NCBI RefSeq assembly: GCF_028765345.1
Contig: NZ_JARAJZ010000009.1
Location: 62,001-126,000, forward strand
DNA length: 64,000 bases
Direction: 5' to 3'
Source: Sporolactobacillus sp. CQH2019
GTDB lineage: Bacteria > Bacillota > Bacilli > Bacillales > Sporolactobacillaceae
Made by a program: the position numbers and the translations under genes. This document shows, one piece after another, positions 36,439-45,709 of the stretch. How positions within the stretch are numbered: position 1 is the stretch's first letter; each line of letters opens with the position of its first letter. The notes under the pieces were generated by a model that was given only the letters and a program-made list of their open reading frames with translations, ran no database searches and was not told the DNA's origin.

Positions 36439-37257
36439 TCAGTCATCAATTTCGAAACCCGCATTTTTAAAGATCTTTGTGGCAGTATCTTCCGTCAGAT
36501 AATTTAAAAACTGTTTTGCCGCCGCAGCATGCTTGCTTCCCTTTATCACAGCTGCCGGATAAACAACCGGATCATGAGAACCGGCAGGTGCAGTAGTCAC
36601 GAGCCTGACACTTTTCGACGAAAGGGCGTCCGTCTTATAAACGATTCCTGCATCTGCGTTTCCCGTTGCCACCCAATTCAGAACGGTTTCCACGTCTTTA
36701 CCATACACTGCTTTTGATTTCAATTTATCCATCAATTGAAAATGAGTCAGCACCTCTTTGCCGTATTGTCCGGCCGGCACACTCGCCGGTTCACCAAGTG
36801 CAACTTTTTTAACAGACGCTTTGGTTAAATCATTCAGGCTCTTAACATCTGTTGAAGTTTTGGGTACTATCAAAACGACATCGTTTTTTAACAAATTTTT
36901 GATTGATGAATCAATCAGCAGATGTTCATTTTTCAATGCTGTCATTTGTTTAGTCGCTGCCGAAAAGAACAGATCAATAGGCGCCCCTTGCTCAATTTGC
37001 TGCTGAAGGGCTCCTGAACCTCCGAAATTATACGTAATTTTGACATCAGGATGGCCTTTCATATAGAGTTCCTTGATCTTGTTTAATGGATTTTGCAGAC
37101 TGGCGGCGGCCGCTACTGTCAACGTTACCTCTTTTTCTTTCCCCGTTGTTTTTTTAGAGCCCTGTTCCCCATTACTGCATCCAGTCATCAGCGTCGCTAA
37201 TATCAAAATAAGAACAAGTGATAAAATGGATATATTTAAGAATCTGTGATTTTTCAA
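36439..37257 (-). CDS. modA: Molybdate-binding lipoprotein ModA
   Basis: Extracellular molybdate-binding protein. The signal peptide ends in a lipobox (LMTGC, Cys about residue 28), followed by TVAAAASLQNPLNKIK, GGSGALQQQIEQGAPIDLFFSA and the late GNADAGIVYKTDAL, all typical of ModA. Start is a TTG at 37257, eight bases after GGAG. First gene of modABC and downstream of narK on the same strand (about 160 bp apart), so it may have its own promoter. Confidence 0.93.
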   Translation of the reverse strand: MKNHRFLNISILSLVLILILATLMTGCSNGEQGSKKTTGKEKEVTLTVAAAASLQNPLNKIKELYMKGHPDVKITYNFGGSGALQQQIEQGAPIDLFFSAATKQMTALKNEHLLIDSSIKNLLKNDVVLIVPKTSTDVKSLNDLTKASVKKVALGEPASVPAGQYGKEVLTHFQLMDKLKSKAVYGKDVETVLNWVATGNADAGIVYKTDALSSKSVRLVTTAPAGSHDPVVYPAAVIKGSKHAAAAKQFLNYLTEDTATKIFKNAGFEIDD

Positions 37258-37414
37258 TCTCTATTCTCCTTTTTAAATAAAAGGGCCTGACTTTCCCTAT
37301 GAGTACAGACTTGTGCAGCTAAATGTATCCGTATCCAGTGAGAAAAATCGGCAATGACACTAAAGTATAGATGAATTCGAACGGATTTTTTAAGATTTTC
37401 TTACTGCTTTTCCC

Positions 37415-38605
37415 TCATTGAACAATCCGATTGCCTCCGTGAATGAAAACCCGGTACAGGACAATCCAGCAAAGGATAGCAGCCAGTACGAGCAGAATAA
37501 TTCCTAGCTGATACGACCCGGTCCAAGTTTTAATAAATCCAATGACAATTGGCGGAAAGTAACCTCCGAGTCCTCCCATGGCACCAACAAAACCGGTTAC
37601 AGCACCGGTGTTGCCTTTAGAAACGTAGGGAACCATTTTGAAAATGATGCCATTGCCCAGGCCCGCGAACAAACCAATAATAATGACACCCCAGATAAAC
37701 ATTCCTTCTGAATGCAAGGAAAAGGTAAGCCATAATGCAAAAAGTGCAATGCCGATAAAAATCCATTGCAAGAGTGACATTGGCCGGATCTTATCAGCCA
37801 GGCTGCCTCCGACCGGTCGGACTAATGTACAGACAATTCCAAATAACGCAGCGTATAGACCGGCCATTACCGGTGTCAGATTGAATAATCCATTCAAGAG
37901 CATCGGCGTGAGGTTACTGAAGGACATGAATAAGCCAAAAGTTAAAGCATAAAACAGTGATAGATACCATGTGTTGGCTTCTTTTGCAACAGAAAATGCA
38001 GAAGCAAATGTTTTTTCTTTGTTAACCGGCATTTCTTTACAGAAAATCAAAAACAGTATAATCATCACGACGAGTAAACTCATCAGAAAATTGTAAACAG
38101 CACTTAAGCCGGCGGCCAACTGAATTCGTGGCAATGTCAGCGCTGCAACAGCGTTGCCTATATTTCCTAAGCCCGCAATTCCCAATACGGCGCCCTGACG
38201 TTCCGGCGGAAACCAAACGGACACGTAAGAAATGCCGACAGCAAATGAAGTTCCGGCCATTCCCAATAGCAGTGCAAGGAAAATCAACATCCCAAAATTG
38301 TGAACCCGCGGTACCATAAACAGCGGAATCAGCAAAAACAACATTAAAATAATATAAATTTTCTTGCCGCCATATTTGTCGCATAGAATACCAATCGGAA
38401 TTCGCATGATCGAACCCAGCAGGACGGGTGTTGCTAAGAGTAATGTTTTTTCAGATTCTGATAATCCGAACATTTTCGTAAGCGTCGCCGTCAATGGAGC
38501 AAAATTTGACCAGGCCATGAAACAGGCGACCATTGCCAAGGTCCCCATGGTCAGCGCCGAATACGCATAGAAACGATTTCCTGTGATTTCTTTTTTCTTA
38601 TCCAC
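37415..38605 (-). CDS. narK: MFS nitrate/nitrite transporter NarK
   Basis: Twelve-helix major facilitator protein of the nitrate/nitrite porter family. The nitrate signature appears in GIAGLGNIGNAVAA and again in GFVGAMGGLGGYFPP, and the loop RIPIGILCDKYGGKK is typical. The true start is probably a GTG at 38605 with GGGAGG seven bases upstream; an ATG five codons earlier overlaps that site. It follows moaA by about 70 bp. Likely imports nitrate and/or exports nitrite made by NarGHI. Confidence 0.93.
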   Translation of the reverse strand: MDKKKEITGNRFYAYSALTMGTLAMVACFMAWSNFAPLTATLTKMFGLSESEKTLLLATPVLLGSIMRIPIGILCDKYGGKKIYIILMLFLLIPLFMVPRVHNFGMLIFLALLLGMAGTSFAVGISYVSVWFPPERQGAVLGIAGLGNIGNAVAALTLPRIQLAAGLSAVYNFLMSLLVVMIILFLIFCKEMPVNKEKTFASAFSVAKEANTWYLSLFYALTFGLFMSFSNLTPMLLNGLFNLTPVMAGLYAALFGIVCTLVRPVGGSLADKIRPMSLLQWIFIGIALFALWLTFSLHSEGMFIWGVIIIGLFAGLGNGIIFKMVPYVSKGNTGAVTGFVGAMGGLGGYFPPIVIGFIKTWTGSYQLGIILLVLAAILCWIVLYRVFIHGGNRIVQ

Positions 38606-38677
38606 TGAATTGCCTCCCATTCACCAAATCTTTTCAAAAAAGTGCCGATCATTCTCATTCATTTTTTGCCCATTAAA

Positions 38678-39676
38678 TTATCCGCCAATTTGACTCATAT
38701 GCCGCCATGTTGATGAACCATTGACACGCTTACCCATGTCGTTAAGCCCCATCTTATGATTAAGAGGTTTGTTATTGAGAGCTTGGTGAACGAGCCGACA
38801 GAACTCTTCCTTATGCGGAATCGCCGGACGAATGTTGAATTCTTCATTCCAGTACAGGCAAGCTTTAAGATAACCGTCAGCAGTGACTCGTAAGCGGTTG
38901 CAAGTCTCACAGAACCTGTCACTGATCGGATGAATTAACCCGAAACTGCCCGCTGCTCCATCAATCCGATAATTTTCAGATGGTCCATTGCCTGGTAAAT
39001 CAAATGGATGATATTTAATGTGATTATTATCACAAAGATAAAAAATCTTGTTCAGTCCGACATACTCGTTCTGCCATTTATCAATCGGATTGCTAATCGG
39101 CATAACCTCGATAAAGCGGACATTGACATTATGATTATAGCTGTAATGAAGAAAATCAAGGATCTCATCGTCGTTTATGCCCTTGAGCAGCACAACATTC
39201 AGCTTGATCTGCTTGAAGTGCCATCGAATTGCCGCTTGAATGCCGTCCAGTACTTGCTGGATGTTACCGCCTCTTGTAATGTTCCTGTACTTGTCAGCAC
39301 GAAGCGTATCCAAACTGATATTAATCCGGTCTAGCCCCGCTTCTTTCAAAATTTTTGCTTTTTTCTTTAAAAGCAGTCCGTTCGTTGTGATTGATATATC
39401 GGTAATTTCCGGGATCGCGTGAATTCGGCGCACGATATCGGCCGCATCTTTACGCAGCAGAGGTTCTCCGCCGGTGATCCGGACTTTGTTGACACCCAAA
39501 TCAACAAAATTTTTAACCATCTGAACGATTTCGTCCAATGAAAGCAGCCGGTCGCTCGAAAAAAACGGCAACCCTTCTTCCGGCATACAGTAAACACAGC
39601 GAAGGCTGCAATGATCAGTTATCGAAATTCTCACGTAATCGTGCAACCGGCCGTATCTATCATAGAGATTTTCCAT
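38678..39676 (-). CDS. moaA: GTP 3',8-cyclase MoaA
   Basis: Radical SAM enzyme for the first step of Moco synthesis. The N-terminal SAM cluster motif is CSLRCVYC (C-x3-C-x2-C), the GGEPLL motif follows, and a second C-terminal cluster is bound by CETCNRLRVTADGYLKAC. The C-terminus ends in Gly-Gly, needed for activity in known MoaA. Start one base after the moaD stop. Moco genes are thus split between this strand (moaEDA) and the moeB-mobA operon. Confidence 0.95.
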   Translation of the reverse strand: MENLYDRYGRLHDYVRISITDHCSLRCVYCMPEEGLPFFSSDRLLSLDEIVQMVKNFVDLGVNKVRITGGEPLLRKDAADIVRRIHAIPEITDISITTNGLLLKKKAKILKEAGLDRINISLDTLRADKYRNITRGGNIQQVLDGIQAAIRWHFKQIKLNVVLLKGINDDEILDFLHYSYNHNVNVRFIEVMPISNPIDKWQNEYVGLNKIFYLCDNNHIKYHPFDLPGNGPSENYRIDGAAGSFGLIHPISDRFCETCNRLRVTADGYLKACLYWNEEFNIRPAIPHKEEFCRLVHQALNNKPLNHKMGLNDMGKRVNGSSTWRHMSQIGG

Positions 39677-39677
39677 C

Positions 39678-39923
39678 TTACCCCCCGCTAACCGGCGGAA
39701 TCAATGCGATTTCTTCGATATCATCCGGCAAATATATTTCATCGTTAACGAAGTTCTGATTAATGGCAACAGCAGATCGGACGATGTCTGCACGCACCTG
39801 TGGATACTTGCGGATGACGGCTGCGCGAACAGCTTGTGCCGAAACCGGCGTGGACAGTTCGACGTTAACTTGGGCACCCAGTTGCTCACTTAGCATCGCG
39901 AACAACCGGACTGAATAGATCAC
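39678..39923 (-). CDS. moaD: Molybdopterin synthase sulfur carrier subunit MoaD
   Basis: Ubiquitin-like small protein (81 residues) ending in the invariant Gly-Gly (PPVSGG) that carries the thiocarboxylate. It also has VAINQNFV and DEIALIPP, as expected. Start GTG at 39923, seven bases after AAGGAGGAG. Partner MoaE is encoded just upstream and activator MoeB at 27276-28295. Confidence 0.93.
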   Translation of the reverse strand: MIYSVRLFAMLSEQLGAQVNVELSTPVSAQAVRAAVIRKYPQVRADIVRSAVAINQNFVNDEIYLPDDIEEIALIPPVSGG

Positions 39924-39942
39924 AATAAATCTCCTCCTTGTT

Positions 39943-40392
39943 TTACTTTATCCGTGTATTGGGACACCGTTCTTTTTGACCAGCCTGTTCAGGACCTCCC
40001 CATCTTATCTTGTCCACATCAACTTCTCGCTTCCAAATAGGAACCCTTGCTTTGAGTGTATCAATCAGATACTCGCACCACCTGAAAGCTTCCTTGCGAT
40101 GGCCGGCTGCAGTACCGACAAAAACCACCTCCTCTGACGGACGTAGCAGACCAATCCGGTGAGCTATCACTACACGAACGCCTCGGCTTTCGATCGGAGC
40201 ACTTATTTTTGCCAGTTCTTTGATCGCCATTTCTTTATGAGCTGAGTATTCAATGGCTTCTGTCTCAATACTGCCGGTCCATTGGCGGACCGTCCCGACA
40301 AAAACAACCACACCACCAAATGAAGGCGCCTTTAGTTTTTTATACAACGTCTCCACATCCAGCGGATCCGCTGTTACACGAATATAGGCCAT
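39943..40392 (-). CDS. moaE: Molybdopterin synthase catalytic subunit MoaE
   Basis: Catalytic half of molybdopterin synthase. FGGVVVFVGTVR, EYSAHKEMA, VVIAHRIGLLRPSE and AAGHRKEAFRWCEYLIDTLKARVPIWKRE are the family landmarks, including the Lys/Arg residues around the active site. ATG at 40392 with GGTGAG close upstream. First gene of moaE-moaD-moaA, divergent from the flavodoxin. Confidence 0.94.
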   Translation of the reverse strand: MAYIRVTADPLDVETLYKKLKAPSFGGVVVFVGTVRQWTGSIETEAIEYSAHKEMAIKELAKISAPIESRGVRVVIAHRIGLLRPSEEVVFVGTAAGHRKEAFRWCEYLIDTLKARVPIWKREVDVDKIRWGGPEQAGQKERCPNTRIK

Positions 40393-40559
40393 ATGCTCAC
40401 CATCCTGTAGCGTTGTACCGGTTGATCCGAATTTATTATGTCAAACAGAAATGAAAATAGAAATTGGGCAATTCCCTAATAATCAGAATCGCTGTGATCC
40501 GATATACTGATAATCTGAAGAGATATTAAAGAAGTATTAAAAAGGGGGAGGACTTACAA

Positions 40560-41012
40560 ATGGAGACCCTGCCGATTTTTTACAGTACGCAAACCGGACA
40601 TAACCTGGAATTGGCATTGTGGTTTGTCAACCAGTTCAGGAATGCCGGGGTTGACACAATGACAGTCAATATGGCAACGGCAAATCCGATACTGTTGACA
40701 AAAGTTCCGACAGCACTAATAATTACCGGTACCTACGGCATGGGCGAACTTGCCTTTGAAGCCCTCCCTTTTGTAGAAAAATTGAGGCAATTGTCGTTGA
40801 CACATCTGCAGTGCGGCGTAACCGGAATTGGCGATCGTTATTATCATAATGATTTTTGCAAAGCAGTAGATGTTGTGGCCAAGGCCGTGACTACGGCAGG
40901 AGCCAGCTTACTAACCCCGCCGCTCAAGATAGACCTAGAGTTTACAGCTGACGATTGGCAACGTTTGAATCAACTGGCCATCCAACTGATTCAAATTGTA
41001 CAAGCTGTGTAA
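40560..41012 (+). CDS. Flavodoxin-like protein
   Basis: FMN-binding flavodoxin fold, 150 residues. The phosphate loop reads YSTQTGHN, and ITGTYGMGEL forms the next flavin loop, as in small flavodoxins. A likely role is low-potential electron donation in anaerobic metabolism, possibly to MoaA or another radical SAM enzyme, but the partner is not evident. The ATG at 40560 follows GGGGGAGG. It diverges from moaE with a 165-bp spacer. Confidence 0.85.
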   Translation: METLPIFYSTQTGHNLELALWFVNQFRNAGVDTMTVNMATANPILLTKVPTALIITGTYGMGELAFEALPFVEKLRQLSLTHLQCGVTGIGDRYYHNDFCKAVDVVAKAVTTAGASLLTPPLKIDLEFTADDWQRLNQLAIQLIQIVQAV

Positions 41013-41370
41013 TATTAGTTTTTTTTAAGTATGCGGGAAAATCGTATAGATAGAGGGGCAGCGGAATTTCGTATGATAGATCCAATGACGCAGCGGCCTC
41101 TCTATTCCTGCATGGAAAGCAGTTTCGCTCTCAGAGCTTCAAAAAAGGTATTTTACCGTCACGATTTTGCCGATAGGCGGCATCAAAAAAGTAGTGAGTC
41201 ATTTTTTTTAAAATCAGCTTTTTTGCGCGATAAGTTTGCACTCATCCTGTCCGAGATTCCGATTCAACGTGCCTCCCCCGCCCTGACGACCATCAAAAAA
41301 GGCAAATTCCGACCCCATTCTGATTCAAGAATATGAAACCTATGCGATCGGTTACATTAGTGAATGAAAC

Positions 41371-41415
41371 TTGATCCGGATCAAGGTATTCTGTTCATTT
41401 CACCTGTATCATAAT
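41371..41415 (+). promoter_or_regulatory. Predicted FLP/FNR-dependent promoter of the fer-DUF488-hcp group
   Basis: TTGATCCGGATCAA at 41371-41384 is a perfect TTGATnnnnATCAA palindrome. CATAAT at 41410-41415 is a fair -10. The distance from box start to -10 start is 39 bp, against 40 bp in the ywiC promoter. No good -35 is present, so an activator is expected. Hcp is under FNR-like control in many bacteria, which fits. Confidence 0.7.
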
Positions 41416-41472
41416 TGCTGGAAGTTATCAAAATGACTCTTGTTGTTAAAATAATTACTGAGGAGCAAAAGC

Positions 41473-41559
41473 ATGGATATCTTTACTTTTCGAAACTTGT
41501 CCGCGAAAGGAAGAACTTGCCACGATCAGTCACCCAGACTACTTTTCACTTATCCTTAA
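41473..41559 (+). CDS. Possible 28-residue small protein
   Basis: ATG frame coding MDIFTFRNLSAKGRTCHDQS and eight more residues, preceded by GAGGAGC at six bases. It is the first frame after the predicted FLP-type promoter. I do not recognise the peptide; it could be a small anaerobically induced protein, a leader, or the decayed start of a lost gene. Confidence 0.3.
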   Translation: MDIFTFRNLSAKGRTCHDQSPRLLFTYP

Positions 41560-41814
41560 AAACCGAAAAAACCGATCTCTAAATTGCAGAGCGATGTGCA
41601 TAGGCCTCCGCCATTCCGGAACAAAGGAAAAATTGGTTTCTCTGCAGGGAATGACCGGAGTTCCCCGCCCGGAAAAGTCGTTCGGCCCGAAGTATAAGCC
41701 GTATCTGCAGAACAGCAGCTTCGCTGTTTTCAAATGGCTGCCGGCAAAGGCAGATGATCATGCCGGATCGGTTTTCTGTGATCCGATCCATTTTTGGGGA
41801 AGGTGAAGAGTCAA

Positions 41815-42093
41815 TTGAATGAATCAAAACGTGTAAATAGTGCAGAGCCTCTTAAATTTACAATCGTCAACCGGGACACTTGCATCTCCTGCGGAGCCTG
41901 CCAAATGGCTGCTCCTGATATTTTTGATGCGGATGACGAAGGACTTGCTTTTTCAATCATCGATAACAATCAGGGAATACGGCCGATTCCCGAAGAATTG
42001 TTAATGGACTTGGATGACGCTTACGAGGGTTGCCCCACGGAGTCCATTCAAGTATCGGACGTGCCGTTTAAAACGGCCAGTCCAAAGGGATAA
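41815..42093 (+). CDS. fer: [4Fe-4S] ferredoxin (Bacillus Fer type)
   Basis: Small electron carrier resembling B. subtilis Fer. Cluster ligands: three Cys in TCISCGACQMAAPDIF and the fourth in AYEGCPTESIQV, so a single [4Fe-4S] cluster. The rest (DDEGLAFSIIDNNQG) also matches. The start is uncertain; I use a TTG at 41815 nine bases after GGTG, which leaves about 15 extra residues before the conserved FTIVNRDTC. It precedes DUF488 and hcp on the same strand and may donate electrons to Hcp. Confidence 0.88.
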   Translation: MNESKRVNSAEPLKFTIVNRDTCISCGACQMAAPDIFDADDEGLAFSIIDNNQGIRPIPEELLMDLDDAYEGCPTESIQVSDVPFKTASPKG

Positions 42094-42166
42094 ATGATCT
42101 ATGATGCCTTGTTCTAAAATACTTTTTCCGTTCTGATTTTTATCACAATGAAGAGAGGATGAGCCA

Positions 42167-42529
42167 TTGATAAAGATCAAACGAATTTATCAAGAAAAAT
42201 TGTCTTCAGACGGCATCCGCATTCTCGTCGACAGACTCTGGCCCAGAGGCATTTCAAAAGAACGCGCTCAGCTGGACCATTGGATGAAAGATGTCGCGCC
42301 AAGTGCCGGCCTGCGTCAATGGTATCACCGGCATCGGGACCAATTCGCTGCATTTAAAGAGGCTTATGAAAAAGAACTGGAACATGATCAGGAAAAGAAA
42401 AAAGCGCTGGAACAGCTTGCACAGCTCGGACAGGCGCAAACCGTCACACTGCTCTCTGCAGCAAAGCATGTAGAAGTAAGCCATGTGCCCATTCTTCAGG
42501 CTTTTCTGCAGAACCATTTCAACATGTGA
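42167..42529 (+). CDS. DUF488 family protein (YeaO-like)
   Basis: 120-residue protein with the DUF488 signature RILVDRLWPRGISKERAQLDHWMKDVAPS followed by LRQWYHRHRDQFAAF. The biochemical role of the family is not established. Start is a TTG at 42167, eight bases after GAGG. It lies between ferredoxin and hcp, about 45-75 bp from each, suggesting a shared transcript under the FLP-type promoter. That links it to nitrosative or anaerobic stress by context only. Confidence 0.88.
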   Translation: MIKIKRIYQEKLSSDGIRILVDRLWPRGISKERAQLDHWMKDVAPSAGLRQWYHRHRDQFAAFKEAYEKELEHDQEKKKALEQLAQLGQAQTVTLLSAAKHVEVSHVPILQAFLQNHFNM

Positions 42530-42574
42530 ATATCTGAGTCTATCAAACAGGCTTTAAAAACGGAGGGATGACGG

Positions 42575-44212
42575 ATGGAAAACGCAATGTTTTGTTTTCA
42601 GTGTCAGGAAACCGCAAGAGGCAGCGGATGCACGCAGATAGGCATCTGCGGCAAAAAACCGGAGGTAGCTGCCGCCCAGGATTTATTGATGTATGTGACA
42701 AAAGGAATTTCCGCGATCACGACCCGGCTGCGCGCCGAAGGGAAAAAAGTTGATCGCGAAACCAATCATTTGATTACCGAGAATTTATTTACAACGATCA
42801 CCAATGCAAATTTCGATGAACGTGTGATTCGCTCACGTGTCGTCTCTACACTGAAAAAAAGGAAAGAACTGATTGACAAGCTGACGAACAAAGAAAATCT
42901 CCCTGATGCATCTGTCTGGACCTTTGGAAATGGCGGAGGATCCGACCGCAAAGTGACTCATATCGGAGTGCTTTCAACAAAGGATGAGGACATCCGCAGC
43001 CTGCGCGAGCTGATCACCTATGGTTTGAAAGGGCTTTCCGCATACAGCAGGCATGCCAACGTTTTATTAAAAGACGATGAGGAAGTGGATGCTTTCCTGC
43101 AACGTGCGCTCGCAAAGACACTGGATGATTCCCTTGGAGCAGATGCGTTAACCGCTCTCGTCCTGGAAACCGGAAAATACGGCGTGAAAGGCTTAGCCTT
43201 GCTGGATCAGGCAAATTCAGACACCTACGGTGATCCGGAAATCACAAAAGTGAAAACCGGTGTCGGCAATCGGCCCGGCATTCTGATCTCCGGGCATGAC
43301 CTGCATGACATCGAAATGCTTCTCCAACAGACGCAGGGGACGGGCGTAGATGTATACACCCATTCGGAAATGCTGCCTGCACACTATTATCCGGCTTTTA
43401 AAAAGTATTCGAATTTCATAGGCAATTATGGAAACGCCTGGTGGAAGCAAAAAGAGGAATTTGAAAGTTTCAATGGTCCGATTTTAATGACGACAAATTG
43501 TATTGTTCCGCCGGAAGACAGTTATAAAGACAGGCTATATACGACAGGAGCCGCAGGTTTTCCCGGATGTAAACATATCCCGGGTGAAATCGGGGAGCCA
43601 AAAGACTTTTCTGAAATAATCAAGGCCGCTCAGAAATGCCCGCCGCCTGCAGAAATTGAAAACGGCGAAATCGTCGGCGGATTTGCCCATCATCAACTCC
43701 TTTCGCTGGCCGATAAAGTGGCGGATGCAGTCAAATCCGGAGCGATTAAGAAGTTCGTTGTGATGGCCGGTTGCGACGGCAGAGTAAGATCGCGAAAATA
43801 CTACACCGACTTTGCCAAAGCCCTGCCTAAAGACACGGTAATTCTGACGGCCGGCTGCGCAAAATATAAATATAACAAACTCAACCTGGGCGATATCAAC
43901 GGCATTCCCCGCGTACTGGATGCAGGGCAGTGCAACGATTCCTACTCCCTTGTTGCCATCGCACTGAAGCTAAAAGAAGTGTTCGGCCTGGAAGATATTA
44001 ATGATTTACCGATTATTTACAACATCGCGTGGTACGAACAGAAAGCAGTGATCATATTGCTGGCACTGCTGTATCTGGGTATTAAGAATATTCATCTGGG
44101 GCCGACTTTACCCGCTTTTCTGTCCCCCAACGTTGCCAATCTGCTGGTCAGGAAATTCGGGATCTCGGGAATTCATTCTGTAAAGGAAGATCTGGACCTG
44201 TTTTTCGGATAA
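42575..44212 (+). CDS. hcp: Hydroxylamine reductase / hybrid cluster protein Hcp
   Basis: Fe-S-O hybrid-cluster enzyme implicated in NO and hydroxylamine detoxification. The N-terminal Cys motif [15 protein letters not shown] followed by ICGKK has close Cys spacing, as in the [4Fe-4S] class of anaerobes rather than the [2Fe-2S] enterobacterial class. Hybrid-cluster regions [26 protein letters not shown] and [12 protein letters not shown] are present. The ATG follows GGAGGG by seven bases. In a nitrate-reducing organism without a nitrite reductase gene nearby, it probably limits damage from nitrite-derived NO. Confidence 0.95.
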   Translation: MENAMFCFQCQETARGSGCTQIGICGKKPEVAAAQDLLMYVTKGISAITTRLRAEGKKVDRETNHLITENLFTTITNANFDERVIRSRVVSTLKKRKELIDKLTNKENLPDASVWTFGNGGGSDRKVTHIGVLSTKDEDIRSLRELITYGLKGLSAYSRHANVLLKDDEEVDAFLQRALAKTLDDSLGADALTALVLETGKYGVKGLALLDQANSDTYGDPEITKVKTGVGNRPGILISGHDLHDIEMLLQQTQGTGVDVYTHSEMLPAHYYPAFKKYSNFIGNYGNAWWKQKEEFESFNGPILMTTNCIVPPEDSYKDRLYTTGAAGFPGCKHIPGEIGEPKDFSEIIKAAQKCPPPAEIENGEIVGGFAHHQLLSLADKVADAVKSGAIKKFVVMAGCDGRVRSRKYYTDFAKALPKDTVILTAGCAKYKYNKLNLGDINGIPRVLDAGQCNDSYSLVAIALKLKEVFGLEDINDLPIIYNIAWYEQKAVIILLALLYLGIKNIHLGPTLPAFLSPNVANLLVRKFGISGIHSVKEDLDLFFG

Positions 44213-44723
44213 TATTGCTTTCTCACCATTTGATGCATATGAGAAGGCAAAGAAAACAGATGGGCCTGTAAAAGACGTTGTATAGAAAGAAAGTTGCTTA
44301 CCCGATCCGGCATCTATACTGTTATCAATGCCAGCCCTCTTCGTTTGACGGCTCTGTTTGGAGACGGAAGGTTGATCTACTCCAATTAGCCCGTGATTCT
44401 GCGATCGCGGGCTGGCTTTGTTCATCATAACTTTTTTTTTGAGGATGCTATGAACCTATTTGAGACTGCCTCATTGGGCAGAATCTTTACTGTCCCTTTT
44501 CAATGTCTACTGATCAATAAAATTTCTGAGTGTAACATTGCACACTGCCGCAATCTGAGCATCCATAGCGGCAGTCCGCGAATCTGTATAAAATAAAGAC
44601 CTTTGGCATTAAACGGCCAACTGTAAATTGTGTCGATTCGCACATGAAACAGTCATTCGGGCACTTTTTTCTGCAGACAATCCCCTTTGCCGGTTTGATC
44701 TTCTCATTTCTCGAGCAGTTGTT
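44213..44723. other. Spacer after hcp
   Basis: About 510 bp with no supported gene. A perfect 10-bp inverted repeat (TTGCTTTCTC/GAGAAGGCAA with G-T) follows the hcp stop near 44214-44254 but has no T-run. Another stem (AGCCCG/CGGGCT) lies near 44386-44412. Neither is a convincing terminator. Confidence 0.35.
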
Positions 44724-45701
44724 CTACATCAATTCTTGAATCAGTTTTTTGTATAGCGCATAAGCGGGCTTTGGAGAGTAATCGTCTCTCAGGATCCCGT
44801 ATTGATGGAAAAGGTCGTCTTTATGGGTATCCGCATCTCTGAGTCCGAAAAGAGTATATTGCGAAACATGATATTGGATCCGCAGACTGTAAATTGTCCG
44901 GATCACTTTCTCCAGCACCTGCGACTGACGCTGATAAGATCTTTCCAGCTTAGTAAACGGGTGTTTGCCGGTCGGCCATCCGTTTTCAGTGATGCGGATC
45001 GGAACATTATCCGTGAAGCCTGCCGTTTTCAGATTGTTTCTGAGTTCCCGTAAAGCCCGTTCTGCTGCAGCGGAGATTTCCGGCAAGTCGAGCGGTCTCT
45101 CCTCAAAGACATCCACGTAGACGTTATGCCCGACAAAATCGACGGCATCCTGAAATGGCGCTTTGACCCCCGACAGCTGATTCCAGAAGTCCGGTACCGC
45201 TGCCGGGCCGTCCGGCACCGAACCGAACCCTACCGGAATGGAAAAACCCCGCTTTCGGCACTCCTGTTTGGCAGTCAGGACCCCCTCCGTAAGAGCCTGC
45301 AGAATATACGGCTTTGAACCTTCCATAAAGGACAAATTGGGCTCATTGGTGATTTGCAGCGAGCACAGGGATGCATGATAGCGTTCTATGATTTTCCGGA
45401 TGAAAGCGTACCAATGTTCCAGAGCAAAATTCTCCTGAAGCTCCGTCCAGTTTCCGCAGCCTATTGTCAGATCGCCAAGCAGGCCGGCAGCGCGGTATCG
45501 ATCCGCCAGTGCAAACATCTTTTTCTCCCATTCGGGTGTATAAATCAGATAGACTCTTGGAGCCAGCCTTGCTGTTCCATTATTGAGGTCGGCAAGCGCA
45601 GCCTTTACCTTTTTATAGTCGTCCGCGGGGCCCGTGGCCAGGCCAAAAGGCGTGCCTGCTGCACTCAGCGGATAGATACCGAATGAGAACTTTCCTGACA
45701 T
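44724..45701 (-). CDS. Glycoside hydrolase-like TIM-barrel protein (clan GH-A type)
   Basis: 325-residue single-domain protein without a signal peptide. Two motifs mark a retaining clan GH-A glycosidase: LQITNEPN with the likely acid/base Glu120, and RITENGWPTG with the likely nucleophile Glu239. The ENGWP motif recalls GH17-type beta-1,3-glucan enzymes, but the rest is divergent and I cannot assign a family. It starts eight bases after the MarR stop, so the two genes form an operon. The cytoplasmic location suggests action on imported oligosaccharides or glycosides. Confidence 0.7.
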   Translation of the reverse strand: MSGKFSFGIYPLSAAGTPFGLATGPADDYKKVKAALADLNNGTARLAPRVYLIYTPEWEKKMFALADRYRAAGLLGDLTIGCGNWTELQENFALEHWYAFIRKIIERYHASLCSLQITNEPNLSFMEGSKPYILQALTEGVLTAKQECRKRGFSIPVGFGSVPDGPAAVPDFWNQLSGVKAPFQDAVDFVGHNVYVDVFEERPLDLPEISAAAERALRELRNNLKTAGFTDNVPIRITENGWPTGKHPFTKLERSYQRQSQVLEKVIRTIYSLRIQYHVSQYTLFGLRDADTHKDDLFHQYGILRDDYSPKPAYALYKKLIQELM

Positions 45702-45709
45702 GAGAAAAT

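Larger units (their letters stand above)
41013..41814. other. Spacer with FLP-type promoter upstream of ferredoxin
   Basis: About 800 bp. The first 350 bp hold a plus frame (41031-41336) without family features or a good ribosome binding site. The second part has the FLP-type promoter (41371-41415), a 28-residue small frame with a strong ribosome binding site (41473-41559), and a long leader with no other recognised gene. Confidence 0.45.

Noticed and set aside
41031-41336. 101-codon plus frame after the flavodoxin
   Set aside because: No ribosome binding site at a suitable distance, no motif, and biased Arg/Ser/Phe composition.
44214-44254. Perfect 10-bp inverted repeat after hcp as terminator
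   Set aside because: The stem is good but neither strand has a T-run behind it and the loop is 16 bases; function unclear.
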